From contig JARGPN010000002.1 in the NCBI GenBank assembly GCA_029213045.1, positions 62,001 to 126,000 of the forward strand: a DNA stretch of 64,000 nucleotides, read 5' to 3'. The position numbers and the translations under genes were made by a program. Below the pieces are notes generated by a model. It was not told the DNA's origin. It ran no database searches and saw only the letters and a list, made by a program, of their open reading frames with translations. This DNA is from Alcanivoracaceae bacterium. GTDB taxonomy: Bacteria; Pseudomonadota; Gammaproteobacteria; Pseudomonadales; Alcanivoracaceae. Position 1 is the stretch's first letter. Every line of letters starts with the position of its first letter. Shown piece by piece: positions 50,355 to 59,439 of this stretch.

Positions 50355-52066
50355 TGCCTACGACCAAGATTCTGTCCGCGCTCATTCCACCTTGGTGGTC
50401 GCGTTATCAACAACGCTTTATTGGCAACGATATTGTTGCCGGTTTGATCGTTGCGTTGATGCTGATTCCGCAGGGGCTAGCGTATGCCACGCTCGCCGGA
50501 CTGCCGCCGCAATACGGACTTTACGCCAGCTTATTACCGGTTGTGCTTTATGCCGTGTTTGGTTCTAGCTCAGTGATGTCGGTGGGACCCGTTGCGATTA
50601 CGTCGTTGCTTACCGCCAGCGCGCTGGCACCGCTGGCACTGACAGCCAATGACTACGTTCTTGCGGCGGCACTGCTCGCGTTTATGTCGGGCGTATTTCT
50701 ATTTCTCGCGGGCGTTTTACGCTTAGGCGCGCTAGCGCAATTACTCAGCCACCCCGTCATTACCGGATTTATTACCGGCGCCGCCATACTGATTATTATT
50801 AGCCAGCTTAAACCTGTATTTGGCGTTTCCGTTCACGGCGAAAATACGGTTGCATTAGTCCTTGCTCTAATTGCCGCGCTGCCGACGGCCAACTGGCTCG
50901 CGGCGGCCCTCGGTATCATCGGTGTCGGCGCCTTACTGCTGTCACGTAAATATACGGTCTCGCTGTTAATAAAAATCGGCGTAGCCAGCAATATCGCGCG
51001 CACGATTCAACGATTGGTTCCCATGTTGCTGCTGTTACTCGGCGCAGCACTGGTGTTCGTGTTTGACTGGCAAACTAAACTGGCCGTGGTCGGCGCTTTA
51101 CCTGATGGCATGCCCACCTTTGCCATGCCGACCTTTAATTCAAGTTGGTTCGAGCATCTTTGGGTGCCCGCCATTGTCATCGGCTTGCTTGGCTTTGTTG
51201 AAAGCATTTCCATTGCTCAATCGTTCGCGCAAAAAAAACGCGAACCGCTGGATGCCAATGCTGAATTACGCGCACTAGGAGCCGCCAACATTGGCAGCGC
51301 TTGGGCTGGTGGGTTTCCCGTTACGGGTGGCTTCTCGCGCACTTTAGTGAATGCCGAAGCAGGCGCACACAGTCCGCTGGCGGGCGTTTTTTCTGCTGGC
51401 TTTGTTCTGCTCGCCCTGTGGTTTGCCACAGCGCTATTTTCATTTCTCCCCATCACCTTGCTTGCCGCAACCATTATTTCTGCCGCCGTACAGCTGGTGA
51501 ATATTTCCGCCTTTCGGCATGCGTGGCGCTACGATCGTAGCGAAGGCGGCGCAATGCTTGGCACTGCAGGCGGCGTGTTACTGATGGGCGTTGAAGTGGG
51601 CATTGGCATCGGGGTCGCGTTGACGCTCATCACTTTGGTGTGGCGCGCCAGTCGTCCGCATATTGCTGTTGTCGGGCTTATTCCCGGCACCGAACACTTT
51701 CGCAATGTCACTCGCCACCGCGTAGAAACAAACGACAAGGTATTAATGCTGCGCGTTGACGAAAATCTTTTCTTCGGCAATGCCGAAAGTGTGGCAAGCG
51801 AAATTATCACCGCGCACACCCAACACACTCACTGTCACGACGTGGTGATTCTTATGTCGTCGGTTAGCCGCATCGACGTCACCGCCTTAGAAATGCTGCA
51901 CCGCTTAAATGACGACTTTCGCTTAAGAGACATTCGGCTTCATCTCGCCGAAGTAAAAGGACCGGTGGAAGATCAACTCAAGGAAAGTGATTTTGGAACC
52001 GAGTTAACCGGCGAGATATTTTTGACAGCGTATCAAGCGTTCCAAAAATTATCCGGAAATAGTTAG
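50351..52066 (+). CDS. SulP-family anion transporter with STAS domain (571 aa)
   Basis: The N-terminal SulP signature (GLIVALMLIPQGLAYATLAG) is followed by 12-14 membrane segments, including GFPVTGGFSRTLVNAEAGA. The C-terminal STAS domain (about 450-560) has LMLRVDENLFFGNAESVASE, VVILMSSVSRIDVTALEML and RLHLAEVKGPVED. Substrates of the family are sulfate, bicarbonate or other anions. Its place after blh/bigR/pmpAB points to sulfite or sulfate handling from persulfide oxidation. ATG 50351 overlaps the pmpB stop by 4 bp. Confidence 0.94.
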   Translation: MMPTTKILSALIPPWWSRYQQRFIGNDIVAGLIVALMLIPQGLAYATLAGLPPQYGLYASLLPVVLYAVFGSSSVMSVGPVAITSLLTASALAPLALTANDYVLAAALLAFMSGVFLFLAGVLRLGALAQLLSHPVITGFITGAAILIIISQLKPVFGVSVHGENTVALVLALIAALPTANWLAAALGIIGVGALLLSRKYTVSLLIKIGVASNIARTIQRLVPMLLLLLGAALVFVFDWQTKLAVVGALPDGMPTFAMPTFNSSWFEHLWVPAIVIGLLGFVESISIAQSFAQKKREPLDANAELRALGAANIGSAWAGGFPVTGGFSRTLVNAEAGAHSPLAGVFSAGFVLLALWFATALFSFLPITLLAATIISAAVQLVNISAFRHAWRYDRSEGGAMLGTAGGVLLMGVEVGIGIGVALTLITLVWRASRPHIAVVGLIPGTEHFRNVTRHRVETNDKVLMLRVDENLFFGNAESVASEIITAHTQHTHCHDVVILMSSVSRIDVTALEMLHRLNDDFRLRDIRLHLAEVKGPVEDQLKESDFGTELTGEIFLTAYQAFQKLSGNS

Positions 52067-52087
52067 GGCCTGAAATCAGGCCCTAAC
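52062..52087. terminator. Hairpin at the end of the SulP operon
   Basis: GTTAGGGCCTGA-AA-TCAGGCCCTAAC, a perfect inverted repeat that includes the SulP stop codon. No T-run follows. It lies 33 bp past the stop of the convergent glutathione peroxidase gene. It may end both transcripts or stabilise the 3' end. Confidence 0.65.
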
Positions 52088-52119
52088 ATATGCACACTCA
52101 CAAACACATAAATCGCAGA

Positions 52120-52599
52120 CTACAATAATTTTGCGATATCTTTCTCGATCGACGCCGGGGTATCCGTTGGCGCATAGCGCTTCACAACTTTGCCATCTTT
52201 GCCTACCAAGAATTTAGTGAAATTCCACTTAATCGCTTTACTGCCCAGTAAGCCCGGCGCTTCCGCTTTCAAATGCTGATACAGCGGATGCGTGCCATCG
52301 CCGTTGACATCAATTTTGCTGAACATTTGAAAATCGACGCCATAGTTCACTTCACAGAATTCGCTGATCTGCTCGCCTTCACCCGGCTCTTGCTTGCCGA
52401 ATTGATTACAGGGAAAGCCAAGAACTTCTAGGCCCTTCTCTTTGTACTGAGCGAACAGCTCTTGCAACCCTTTGTACTGTGGCGTAAATCCGCACTTGCT
52501 GGCGGTATTCACAATCAACAATACCTTGCCACGGTATTGTTCAAAATTAATATCTTTGCCTGTTAAAGAGGCTGCTGAAAAATCGTAAACGGTGCTCAT
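52120..52599 (-). CDS. Glutathione peroxidase family protein, Cys type (159 aa)
   Basis: A thioredoxin fold with the GPx signatures LLIVNTASKCGFTPQYKGL (peroxidatic Cys), LGFPCNQFGKQEPG (conserved Gln and second Cys) and KWNFTKFLVGKDG (conserved Trp, Asn). The resolving Cys pattern suggests thioredoxin as the in vivo reductant, as in most bacterial BtuE-like enzymes. The substrate is a lipid or organic peroxide. It is monocistronic and convergent with the SulP operon. Confidence 0.93.
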   Translation of the reverse strand: MSTVYDFSAASLTGKDINFEQYRGKVLLIVNTASKCGFTPQYKGLQELFAQYKEKGLEVLGFPCNQFGKQEPGEGEQISEFCEVNYGVDFQMFSKIDVNGDGTHPLYQHLKAEAPGLLGSKAIKWNFTKFLVGKDGKVVKRYAPTDTPASIEKDIAKLL

Positions 52600-52932
52600 G
52601 TGGATGTCCTTGTGTCTAAATTCTTGTGTCTAAATTTGAGATGGCGCTTACTTACCGTGAGCGCCCATGGGACGCCTGTAGCGCGCTCACGTCAAGAGGC
52701 TCTCGCTATCAATGCAAACGTGTTTCACGTTTGTTCACTCAACGACGCACGCACTCGCAAAAATCACCGCCTTTTTGCTCCATCACCGGCACCGCTGACC
52801 CTTTGGTCACCGAGGAATTCCTATACACATCGTCGGCCGTGCTGCGCGCAGCGCTGAAAGCGCGACAGCTGCACCGTTACGCGTTAATGTGAGCACATAA
52901 AAGACAACAACTGTTCTTGCTTAGGAAACACG
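52600..52932. other. Intergenic region between glutathione peroxidase and dGTPase genes
   Basis: About 330 bp with no gene. It holds a 14 bp tandem duplication (CTTGTGTCTAAATT twice, about 52609-52636) just upstream of the glutathione peroxidase start. A perfect hairpin CAAACGTG-TTT-CACGTTTG lies at 52715-52733. Two short overlapping frames start inside but have no ribosome site. Promoters for both divergent genes must lie here. Confidence 0.5.
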
Positions 52933-54288
52933 ATGGATTGGCAACGCCTGCTTAATAAAAAACGCTTGGGAAATCGTCCCGCCAAAGATGAAAGTGGCCG
53001 CACCGCCTTCTTACGTGATCACGATAAAATTGTCTTCTCTGGCGCGTTTCGTCGCCTCGCTCGCAAGACACAAGTGCACCCTTTGGCCACCAATGATCAT
53101 GTGCATAATCGTCTGACTCACTCCTTAGAAGTGTCCTGTGTCGGTCGCACGCTCGGCATACGGGTAGGCCAACGACTCAAGCAAGATGGGCATCTGCCAG
53201 ATGATATCGACGCCACGGACTTAGGCGATATCGTGCAGTCTGCGTGCCTCGCCCATGATATTGGTAATCCGCCGTTTGGGCACACTGGCGAACGCGCGAT
53301 TCGCGCGTGGTTTCGCCATCAAGGCGCGCGCTATTTATCGATGCTCACCGATGAGCAACGTTCTGATTTGGAATTATTTGAAGGCAATGCGGAAGGCTTT
53401 CGTATTTTAACCAAGTCGGAATATCACGTTTACGATGACGGCATGCGTTTAACCTACGCTACTCTGGCGACATTTTTGAAATACCCGTGGCTATCCCATG
53501 CAGGCGCATCACAAAACTGTCCTCGTCCAGGCAAGTACAGTGCGTTCGTTGCAGACCAAGATGCCTTTCAAGAAGTGTGTGAGGCAACGGGATTAGTCAA
53601 ACTCGGCAACCAACATTATGCACGCCATCCGCTCGCCTATTTAATGGAAGCCGCAGACGATTTTTGCTATGCGATTATTGATTTAGAAGACGGTTTAGAA
53701 ATGGATTTGCTGCACTGGGATGAGGTGTTCGCACTCCTTTCTCCTGCAATTCCTGATAACGATGAAGTACGCAAACTGATTCACTCGGATTTTCGCGTGG
53801 GTCGAAAAGCATCGCTTTTGCGTGGAAAAATCATTGAAACTTTCATTGAAGCAGGCGTTGAATCTTTTATGGCGAATCACGATGCGTTGCTCGCCGGCAC
53901 ACTTCAAGGCGATTTAATTTCGCACTCCGAGTCTGCCGTGCGAGACGTAGTGGAAAATGCTAAACAGCTAGCGCGTACGAAAGTGTTTGAACACCCCCGC
54001 AAGGTCGAGTTAGAAATTGGTGCGTACGAAGTGATTAGCACGTTGCTCAATGGATTAATTGAAGCAGCCGTGTCGTACGCGCAGGGCGACGAATCCAATT
54101 ACCGGCATTTGCGCATTATTGATTTAATCGGCAAGCACAGCTTTCCGCCGTCGCTACGCGAATTGCCAGAACAAGAACGTATTTATCAATGCATTATGCG
54201 TACAGTGGATTTTCTGTCTGGGATGACGGATAACTACGCGACATATTTAGCGAAGCAATTTGCGGGAATGGCGGAGTCGCGGTATTAG
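52933..54288 (+). CDS. dgt: Deoxyguanosinetriphosphate triphosphohydrolase-like protein (451 aa)
   Basis: An HD-superfamily dNTPase: FRRLARKTQVHPLATNDHVH, LTHSLEVSCVGRTLG (first metal His), the HD motif CLAHDIGNPPFGHTGERAI, and DDFCYAIIDLEDGLEMD later. It hydrolyses dNTPs (dGTP) to nucleoside and triphosphate, lowering the dNTP pool. The length (451) fits the dGTPase type 2 branch rather than E. coli Dgt (505). ATG 52933 lies after AGGAAACACG. It stands alone. Confidence 0.9.
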   Translation: MDWQRLLNKKRLGNRPAKDESGRTAFLRDHDKIVFSGAFRRLARKTQVHPLATNDHVHNRLTHSLEVSCVGRTLGIRVGQRLKQDGHLPDDIDATDLGDIVQSACLAHDIGNPPFGHTGERAIRAWFRHQGARYLSMLTDEQRSDLELFEGNAEGFRILTKSEYHVYDDGMRLTYATLATFLKYPWLSHAGASQNCPRPGKYSAFVADQDAFQEVCEATGLVKLGNQHYARHPLAYLMEAADDFCYAIIDLEDGLEMDLLHWDEVFALLSPAIPDNDEVRKLIHSDFRVGRKASLLRGKIIETFIEAGVESFMANHDALLAGTLQGDLISHSESAVRDVVENAKQLARTKVFEHPRKVELEIGAYEVISTLLNGLIEAAVSYAQGDESNYRHLRIIDLIGKHSFPPSLRELPEQERIYQCIMRTVDFLSGMTDNYATYLAKQFAGMAESRY

Positions 54289-54294
54289 AATCGA

Positions 54295-54317
54295 GGCCGC
54301 CGTGAGGCGGCCCCTTT
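54295..54317. terminator. Terminator of dgt and the convergent secreted-protein gene
   Basis: GGCCGCC-GTGA-GGCGGCC is followed by CCTTTCT on the plus strand, 7 bp after the dgt stop. Convergent transcripts may share it. Confidence 0.8.
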
Positions 54318-54327
54318 CTAACAAAGC

Positions 54328-54975
54328 TTACTGCTTGATCAGCAACGCGAGATTGGTGAAGTCATAGATCGGCTCACCGTCTGTGGTCACCGTATCCTTG
54401 CCACTGAACACCAGCAGGTTCCCACCGGCCTTATTCAGTTCGACCGTATCGCCTGGGCCAAGTGTCAGCGTCACGGTGGCGCCGTCATCTGTCCAAGTGC
54501 CACTTAGCTGTTCAACAGAGGTAGTGGCAAAGTCCGGGTCAAACGCCTGGCGGCATGAGGACCCACAGTCACCGTTCACGGCATCGACCAGAGAAGAACG
54601 GTTTTCATTGATGGTGCCGGTGAACGTCTCGTTAGCATCGAGGGTGAAAGACCCCGAGGAGCTAAACGTCGTAATTTCCGAATAGCCTTCGTTCACAGCA
54701 GTGCCACTATCAGCAGCGATCTCTACCGCCAACTCAATAAACGTATAGGTGCCCGCCACACTGCCATCACCGACTACGCCTTCCAGCGCATCAATACGCT
54801 GTGAGTTGTCGTTGATGGCCGCGATCAAGGCAGCAAAGTTCGCGTTAACCTCCGCGGCCACCGCTGGGGTGCTGGCGGAGAACGTAGTGGTGTCAGTACC
54901 AGCAGTCACTTCACTTGCAAATGCGCCGGAGGAAAGCATGGCAGCCGTGAGGCCTGTCAGGAGTAGCTTTTTCAT
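54328..54975 (-). CDS. Secreted protein of unknown function with coiled-coil head (215 aa)
   Basis: The signal peptide is MKKLLLTGLTAAMLSSGAFA. Next comes a short segment common in marine gammaproteobacterial secreted proteins (FSASTPAVAAEVNANFAAL; DNSQRIDALE), which looks like a trimeric coiled-coil or tail-tip fragment. A beta-rich domain follows (TFIELAVEIAADSG; FTLDANETFTGTINENRS; TWTDDGATVTLTLGPGDTV), lipocalin-like in feel. Two Cys (DCGSSC) may form a disulfide. ATG 54975 follows AAGAGGTATATGAA. I do not recognise a defined family. It is followed by a lipoprotein gene on the same strand but upstream, 40 bp apart. Confidence 0.72.
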   Translation of the reverse strand: MKKLLLTGLTAAMLSSGAFASEVTAGTDTTTFSASTPAVAAEVNANFAALIAAINDNSQRIDALEGVVGDGSVAGTYTFIELAVEIAADSGTAVNEGYSEITTFSSSGSFTLDANETFTGTINENRSSLVDAVNGDCGSSCRQAFDPDFATTSVEQLSGTWTDDGATVTLTLGPGDTVELNKAGGNLLVFSGKDTVTTDGEPIYDFTNLALLIKQ

Positions 54976-55015
54976 TTCATATACCTCTTAAGGTTTTTCC
55001 TGTTAACCAACGGCC

Positions 55016-57205
55016 TCACTGCCAGTTGGCTTCGTCCCAATTAAAATTGTTCCATACCGCGTCGGGCGAACCGCCGCCCTCTACAACAAACGTTGCTGTT
55101 ACCGCGCACGCGCTGGTCACAGGGTTTGTCGTGGTGTACGTCGTAGCATCGTCGGCGGTTAAGCCTCCACATCCAGTGACGCTAGCGATTTCGTAGCCAC
55201 TATCTGGCGTCACGGTGAATGAGGCGGTGCTGCCGTGATCTACCTGCTGGGTGGGCGGCGAAATTGAGCCGTTTGCGCCAGCGGAAGAGGTCACTTCGTA
55301 TTGCAGCAAATCGAACGTCGCCACCACTTCGCACGCTGCGGTGATGGTGTCCGTGGTGTAGGTATCGCCACTGAGATTGCCACCACAACCGGTGACACCA
55401 GTTAACGAATAGCCTTCGTCGGCGGTCACGGTAAACACCTGCGCGGAGCCCTGAAACACTTCCGGATTCGCGGGGGTGAAGGAACCGTTCGGCGCCGTGG
55501 TAGTTACTAGGTGAGTGATCGCCGAGAACGTCGCGTTGACCGTACAATCGCCGGTGATAGCCGCCGTGGTGAACGTATCTCCGGACAAGCTGCCGCCGCA
55601 CCCGCTAGCGCTAACCAGTTCGTTGTTTGCATCTGGCGTCAAGGTGAATGCGGGGGTCGAACCGTACAATGCGGTGACGCTTGTCGGTGACGCCGACCCT
55701 GAGCCTGAAATGCTCGTGGACACCGTGAAGGATTGCTCACTAAATGCCGCCGACACAGTGCACGCTTCGGTGATTGCGGGAGTGGTGAAAGTAAAACCAT
55801 TACCCACTGGCGACAAGGTTCCTGTGCCGCAGCTCGCGTCGACAGAATCGAGCGTATAGCCGAGTGCAGGCGTCACCGTGATGACCACCGTATCACCATG
55901 AAACACATCACTCGAGACTGGCGTTAGCGTGCCAGAGCCAGCCGTTACATCGGTGGACAAGACGTATTCAAGACGTGAGTACACAGGCGTAATCGTGCAG
56001 GCGGCGGTAATTGCTGCCGTCGTATACGTATTGCCCGACAGAGAACCGCCGCAGCCACTTACACTATCGACCGCCCAGCCCACCGCCGGCATAACCGTAA
56101 ACTCAGCGATAGATCCGTGATCAAAATCATCACCGCCAGGCGCGATCACCCCGCCTTCTATATTTATTACGTTCACTGAGTATTGCTTCAACGCGAAGGT
56201 TGCAGACACCGAACAGGTCGCGGCGATATCGTTTGCGGTATAAACATTGCCGCTAAGTGATCCACCACAACCCGTTACCGCCTCGATATCGTGGGAGGCA
56301 TCTGGGGCCAGCGTAAACTTCACTGTTCCACCGTTAAGCACACTCACTGACGCGGGTGTAATAGCACCCCCTGCGCCCGCCGACGAGGTTACCGTAAACG
56401 CGGAAACACCCGCGTACACTGGGTCTGTCGCGAAGTCGCCGATAGCCGACACGAGGTCACCATCGTTAATCGCCGCTAATGAACCGCCACCATCGATCGC
56501 GACTGCTCCTGCGCCGTCGACCAGCCCATCAAGCGTGCCGTCGCTCCCATCCTCAGCCAACGCCATGACCGCAGCGAAAGGATCCGCCGCAGGCGCATTC
56601 GAATTCGCCAATTCAGATAGACCGCCCAAGATCGCCGCATATTGCAGGGCGTCATCGCTGGCGCCGCTTGCTGTAGAAGGCACCGCACTTAATGGATCAA
56701 AGCTTACGCCCAATACGCTGTTCAGCTTTTCGCGGCCTGCGCTCAAGGCATCGTCGAGTGATGCCGTTGGGTTATCCCCCAAGTGCTTGCGCGTGCTGCG
56801 CACTAGCAGCTCGGACACGGGCGTCACCGCCACAGTGTCAGCACCGGTGGGCAACAACGAATTCATTTCACCCGCTGTGACGGTCCCGCCGGTTGCTTCG
56901 TCGGTATAGGTACCGCCGGTGGCAACGACTAACAACGGACGTGGGACACTACTGGGAATGCTGACCGACCAAGAGCCGTCGGCGGCCGTTGTAATTGGCC
57001 CGGCCACCGCAGCACCGGTCGCCTGACCGGCAGCATCCATTTGGAAAATATTTAGCGTGGCGCCGGCGACGGGGCCTTTGGAAACAAGGCCGCTAAGCGC
57101 AGCATTCGAAGAGCCGCCGCCCCCGCTGCTGCTGTCACCGCCGCCTCCGTCTCCGCAGCCGGCAATTGCAATCGCCGCCGCCAGACAAAGTGGTTTTAAG
57201 TTCAT
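55016..57205 (-). CDS. Surface lipoprotein with six Cys-paired beta repeats (729 aa)
   Basis: The lipobox (AAAIAIAGCGD, Cys16) is followed by a Gly/Ser spacer. A carboxypeptidase-regulatory-like module comes next (SGLVSKGPVAGATLNIFQMD; DGSWSVSIPSSV), then a helical region (about 150-290). Six repeats of about 70 residues follow (bacterial InlB/Flg_new_2-like type). Each has a GCGG...A-C pair that could form a disulfide, for example GCGGSLSGNTYTTAAITAAC. The C-terminus is a short WNNFNWDEANWQ tail. ATG 57205 has GAGGAG at 7 bases; the longer frame to 57298 is rejected. It is probably an adhesin or exported lipoprotein. Confidence 0.82.
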   Translation of the reverse strand: MNLKPLCLAAAIAIAGCGDGGGGDSSSGGGGSSNAALSGLVSKGPVAGATLNIFQMDAAGQATGAAVAGPITTAADGSWSVSIPSSVPRPLLVVATGGTYTDEATGGTVTAGEMNSLLPTGADTVAVTPVSELLVRSTRKHLGDNPTASLDDALSAGREKLNSVLGVSFDPLSAVPSTASGASDDALQYAAILGGLSELANSNAPAADPFAAVMALAEDGSDGTLDGLVDGAGAVAIDGGGSLAAINDGDLVSAIGDFATDPVYAGVSAFTVTSSAGAGGAITPASVSVLNGGTVKFTLAPDASHDIEAVTGCGGSLSGNVYTANDIAATCSVSATFALKQYSVNVINIEGGVIAPGGDDFDHGSIAEFTVMPAVGWAVDSVSGCGGSLSGNTYTTAAITAACTITPVYSRLEYVLSTDVTAGSGTLTPVSSDVFHGDTVVITVTPALGYTLDSVDASCGTGTLSPVGNGFTFTTPAITEACTVSAAFSEQSFTVSTSISGSGSASPTSVTALYGSTPAFTLTPDANNELVSASGCGGSLSGDTFTTAAITGDCTVNATFSAITHLVTTTAPNGSFTPANPEVFQGSAQVFTVTADEGYSLTGVTGCGGNLSGDTYTTDTITAACEVVATFDLLQYEVTSSAGANGSISPPTQQVDHGSTASFTVTPDSGYEIASVTGCGGLTADDATTYTTTNPVTSACAVTATFVVEGGGSPDAVWNNFNWDEANWQ

Positions 57206-57324
57206 CCAGAAACTCCTCGTTACCCCAAGATCTCTAACGATCTTTTTTACAGGGCGAGGAAAATTGGCGCATCCCCCATATAGGGTATGCGCTATCAATC
57301 AGCGAAAATATATGTGCGGAAATT

Positions 57325-58116
57325 TCACGCAGCTGTCACGGTCTGCATGATTTTTTCGAGGGCCGAATTAAATGCTTCCGGCAATTCTAGCTGCGGAAAA
57401 TGCTTGGCATCGGCAAGTACCGTTTCTTTCACGTAGGGTGCGCAGCGCGTGCGCGCCTCATCGGATATCAAACCACCGTTCAGCACGTGGATAGAAATAT
57501 TGCTTTGCGCCAAAGCAGTTTGCGGCTGCCAGCGCAGCAGGTCACCCCATAACGGCAGTGCCCAGCTTGTATCTGCGCTAGCCATATCGTGATGTAGCTG
57601 CGCCTTCAGCGCAGCGGGTAAATCTTCACGGCAGTTTGTGTCGACGAGGTTCTGCATAGCGCCAACAAAATCAGCGGCAAATGCCTGCTCAATTTCTTCC
57701 GCCATGGCCTCCGGCAAATCACCATAGGGAATCACGAAGGTATCAATCAGTATCACAGCACGCACTTTATTCATCAGACGCGCCGCCTCCAACACCACAG
57801 CGCCGCCCATGGAATGCCCGACCAAAATCACTTCACGTCCACCTTGTTGTGCCGTGATCAATGCAGCGATTTCTTCGGCCATCCCAACAATCGTGGCATC
57901 TAACGGCGGCGTCTGCGCACTGTCGCCGTGGCCTGGCAAATCCAGCGTTAGCACTTCGCCGAAATTCGATAGCAGCGATAATTGCCCCGCCCAATGCCCG
58001 CGACGACACGCCCAGCCATGCACCGGCACAATAAGAAACTCCTCGGTACCTTTTTTAGCCCTCATCCGAGTCGCCGCTAAACCGCCAGATCTTGCAGTTA
58101 GTCGCTCAAAATTCAC
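57325..58116 (-). CDS. Alpha/beta hydrolase (263 aa)
   Basis: The fold is clear: oxyanion HGWACRRGHW, then LTLDLPGHGDS, the nucleophile elbow VGHSMGGAVVL (Ser), the acid region and the catalytic His near the end (ADAKHFPQLE). It resembles esterase or acyl-transfer hydrolases such as MhpC/BioH-like proteins. The substrate is unknown. GTG 58116 has GAGGAAGG at 8 bases. The frame open to 58140 would translate the ribosome site itself as Glu-rich residues, so it is rejected. It is divergent from a LuxR-type regulator. Confidence 0.88.
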   Translation of the reverse strand: MNFERLTARSGGLAATRMRAKKGTEEFLIVPVHGWACRRGHWAGQLSLLSNFGEVLTLDLPGHGDSAQTPPLDATIVGMAEEIAALITAQQGGREVILVGHSMGGAVVLEAARLMNKVRAVILIDTFVIPYGDLPEAMAEEIEQAFAADFVGAMQNLVDTNCREDLPAALKAQLHHDMASADTSWALPLWGDLLRWQPQTALAQSNISIHVLNGGLISDEARTRCAPYVKETVLADAKHFPQLELPEAFNSALEKIMQTVTAA

Positions 58117-58241
58117 TCTTCCTTCCTCTTCTTCCTGCAATAGTTAAAAATGATATCTAAGAATTTGTCACAGCCCATCCAGTGCAGCAAGCATTGCACG
58201 ATTATTGCTAGTATATGCAAGCCATCACATGGAGTTACGTT

Positions 58242-59414
58242 TTGCATTTTACGGAACAACAGCAGCACCACTTGCTAGACCGACTTTACCTCGCGCCGTT
58301 CGAGAAAGATGGCTGGCAAACTTTTTTAGCTGATCTTGTTCAAGCCTGCGACAGTCGCTCCGCGCGATTGCTGACACTTAACGCAAACGCCGATCGCGTT
58401 TACAGCAGCGTGCAAGTGAATACCGACGCTAAAGCACACCAAGCCTATGTGGATTACTACGTGAATCACTGCCCCTGGCGGCCGGAGCTTGCGCAAAAGG
58501 AGCCCGGACAGCTGTACTCGACATTTCTAGATTTTTCCTGCAACCAACAACAGTTTTATCGCAGCGAATTTTTTAATGACTGGGCCCGGCCACAGAATAT
58601 TCATCATGGCGCTTGCGGTACGGCAGGAAGCTATCAGGATTTAAATTTTCAATTGTTAGTACAGCGCACTGGCGATCAAGGGCATTTCGACCGTAACGTG
58701 ATGAGCGCACTGAATGGCTTGTTACCGCATGTTCGCCGCGCCCTGCATATTGAAGCACTGCACTGGCAACAACGCTGCCTGCGCAGTGCGCGCGAACAGC
58801 AGCATAATTGTGCCGCCATGATGCTGCTTGATGAGCAGGGGCGCGTCGCCTTTATGAGCGAGGAAGCTCAAGCATATTTTTGCGACGGCGGCGCTATCGG
58901 CTTGCGTGACAGCGCCATTTATTTGCGCCACGCAGCAACTCAACAAAGTTTGATGTCGACCATCAGCGAAGTATTAAACGCTCGCCTCGCGCACGCGGGC
59001 AACGTCATCAATGTGGAGCGAGCAGGTCAATCTGATCTGCGCCTGTTGGTGATGCCGGTACATCCGGACGCCACCGAAAACCCGTTATTCCCCACTAGAG
59101 CCTTCGCTGCCGTGTTTATCATCGACATCGAATCCGAAGTGCATATCGATGAACATCTGCTGGCACAACTGCTCGGCCTAACGGCGGCGGAAGCACGTAA
59201 CGCCTCAGCAGTGGCACGGGGAATGAGCCCCGCAGAACTCGCTCGGGCATTTAATGTGTCGATACATACTGCGCGCAGCCAACTTAAAAGCGTGTTCAGG
59301 AAAACAGGCACCTCATCGCAATCGCAACTCAGCAGCCTTATTTTGAACTCGCCGGCAGCGCAACGTGGACCGCGAGGCAATCTGTCCAGCATTGCCGACA
59401 GAATCTTTAGCTAA
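58242..59414 (+). CDS. LuxR-family transcriptional regulator (about 390 aa)
   Basis: The C-terminal LuxR helix-turn-helix (about 335-385) includes LGLTAAEARNASAVARGMSP, AFNVSIHTARSQLKSVFRKT and QSQLSSLI. The N-terminal about 180 residues (YLAPFEKDGWQTFLADLVQA; WRPELAQKEPGQLYS) look like a GAF- or autoinducer-type ligand domain, and a middle domain has VAFMSEEAQAYF. TTG 58242 has GGAG at 7 bases, while ATG 58215 has no ribosome site. The TTG is preferred but not certain. It is divergent from the alpha/beta hydrolase at 58116 and may regulate it. Confidence 0.82.
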   Translation: MHFTEQQQHHLLDRLYLAPFEKDGWQTFLADLVQACDSRSARLLTLNANADRVYSSVQVNTDAKAHQAYVDYYVNHCPWRPELAQKEPGQLYSTFLDFSCNQQQFYRSEFFNDWARPQNIHHGACGTAGSYQDLNFQLLVQRTGDQGHFDRNVMSALNGLLPHVRRALHIEALHWQQRCLRSAREQQHNCAAMMLLDEQGRVAFMSEEAQAYFCDGGAIGLRDSAIYLRHAATQQSLMSTISEVLNARLAHAGNVINVERAGQSDLRLLVMPVHPDATENPLFPTRAFAAVFIIDIESEVHIDEHLLAQLLGLTAAEARNASAVARGMSPAELARAFNVSIHTARSQLKSVFRKTGTSSQSQLSSLILNSPAAQRGPRGNLSSIADRIFS

Positions 59415-59439
59415 CGCAGCAGTTTACATTGCCATTGTT

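Noticed and set aside
56247..56909. 220-residue plus-strand open frame
   Set aside because: It lies antisense to the repeat lipoprotein and has low-complexity Ser/Pro/Ala composition typical of shadow frames.
55016..57205. DNA-level tandem repeat or CRISPR
   Set aside because: The similarity follows protein repeats in one reading frame with diverged DNA, so it is a domain repeat in a coding gene.
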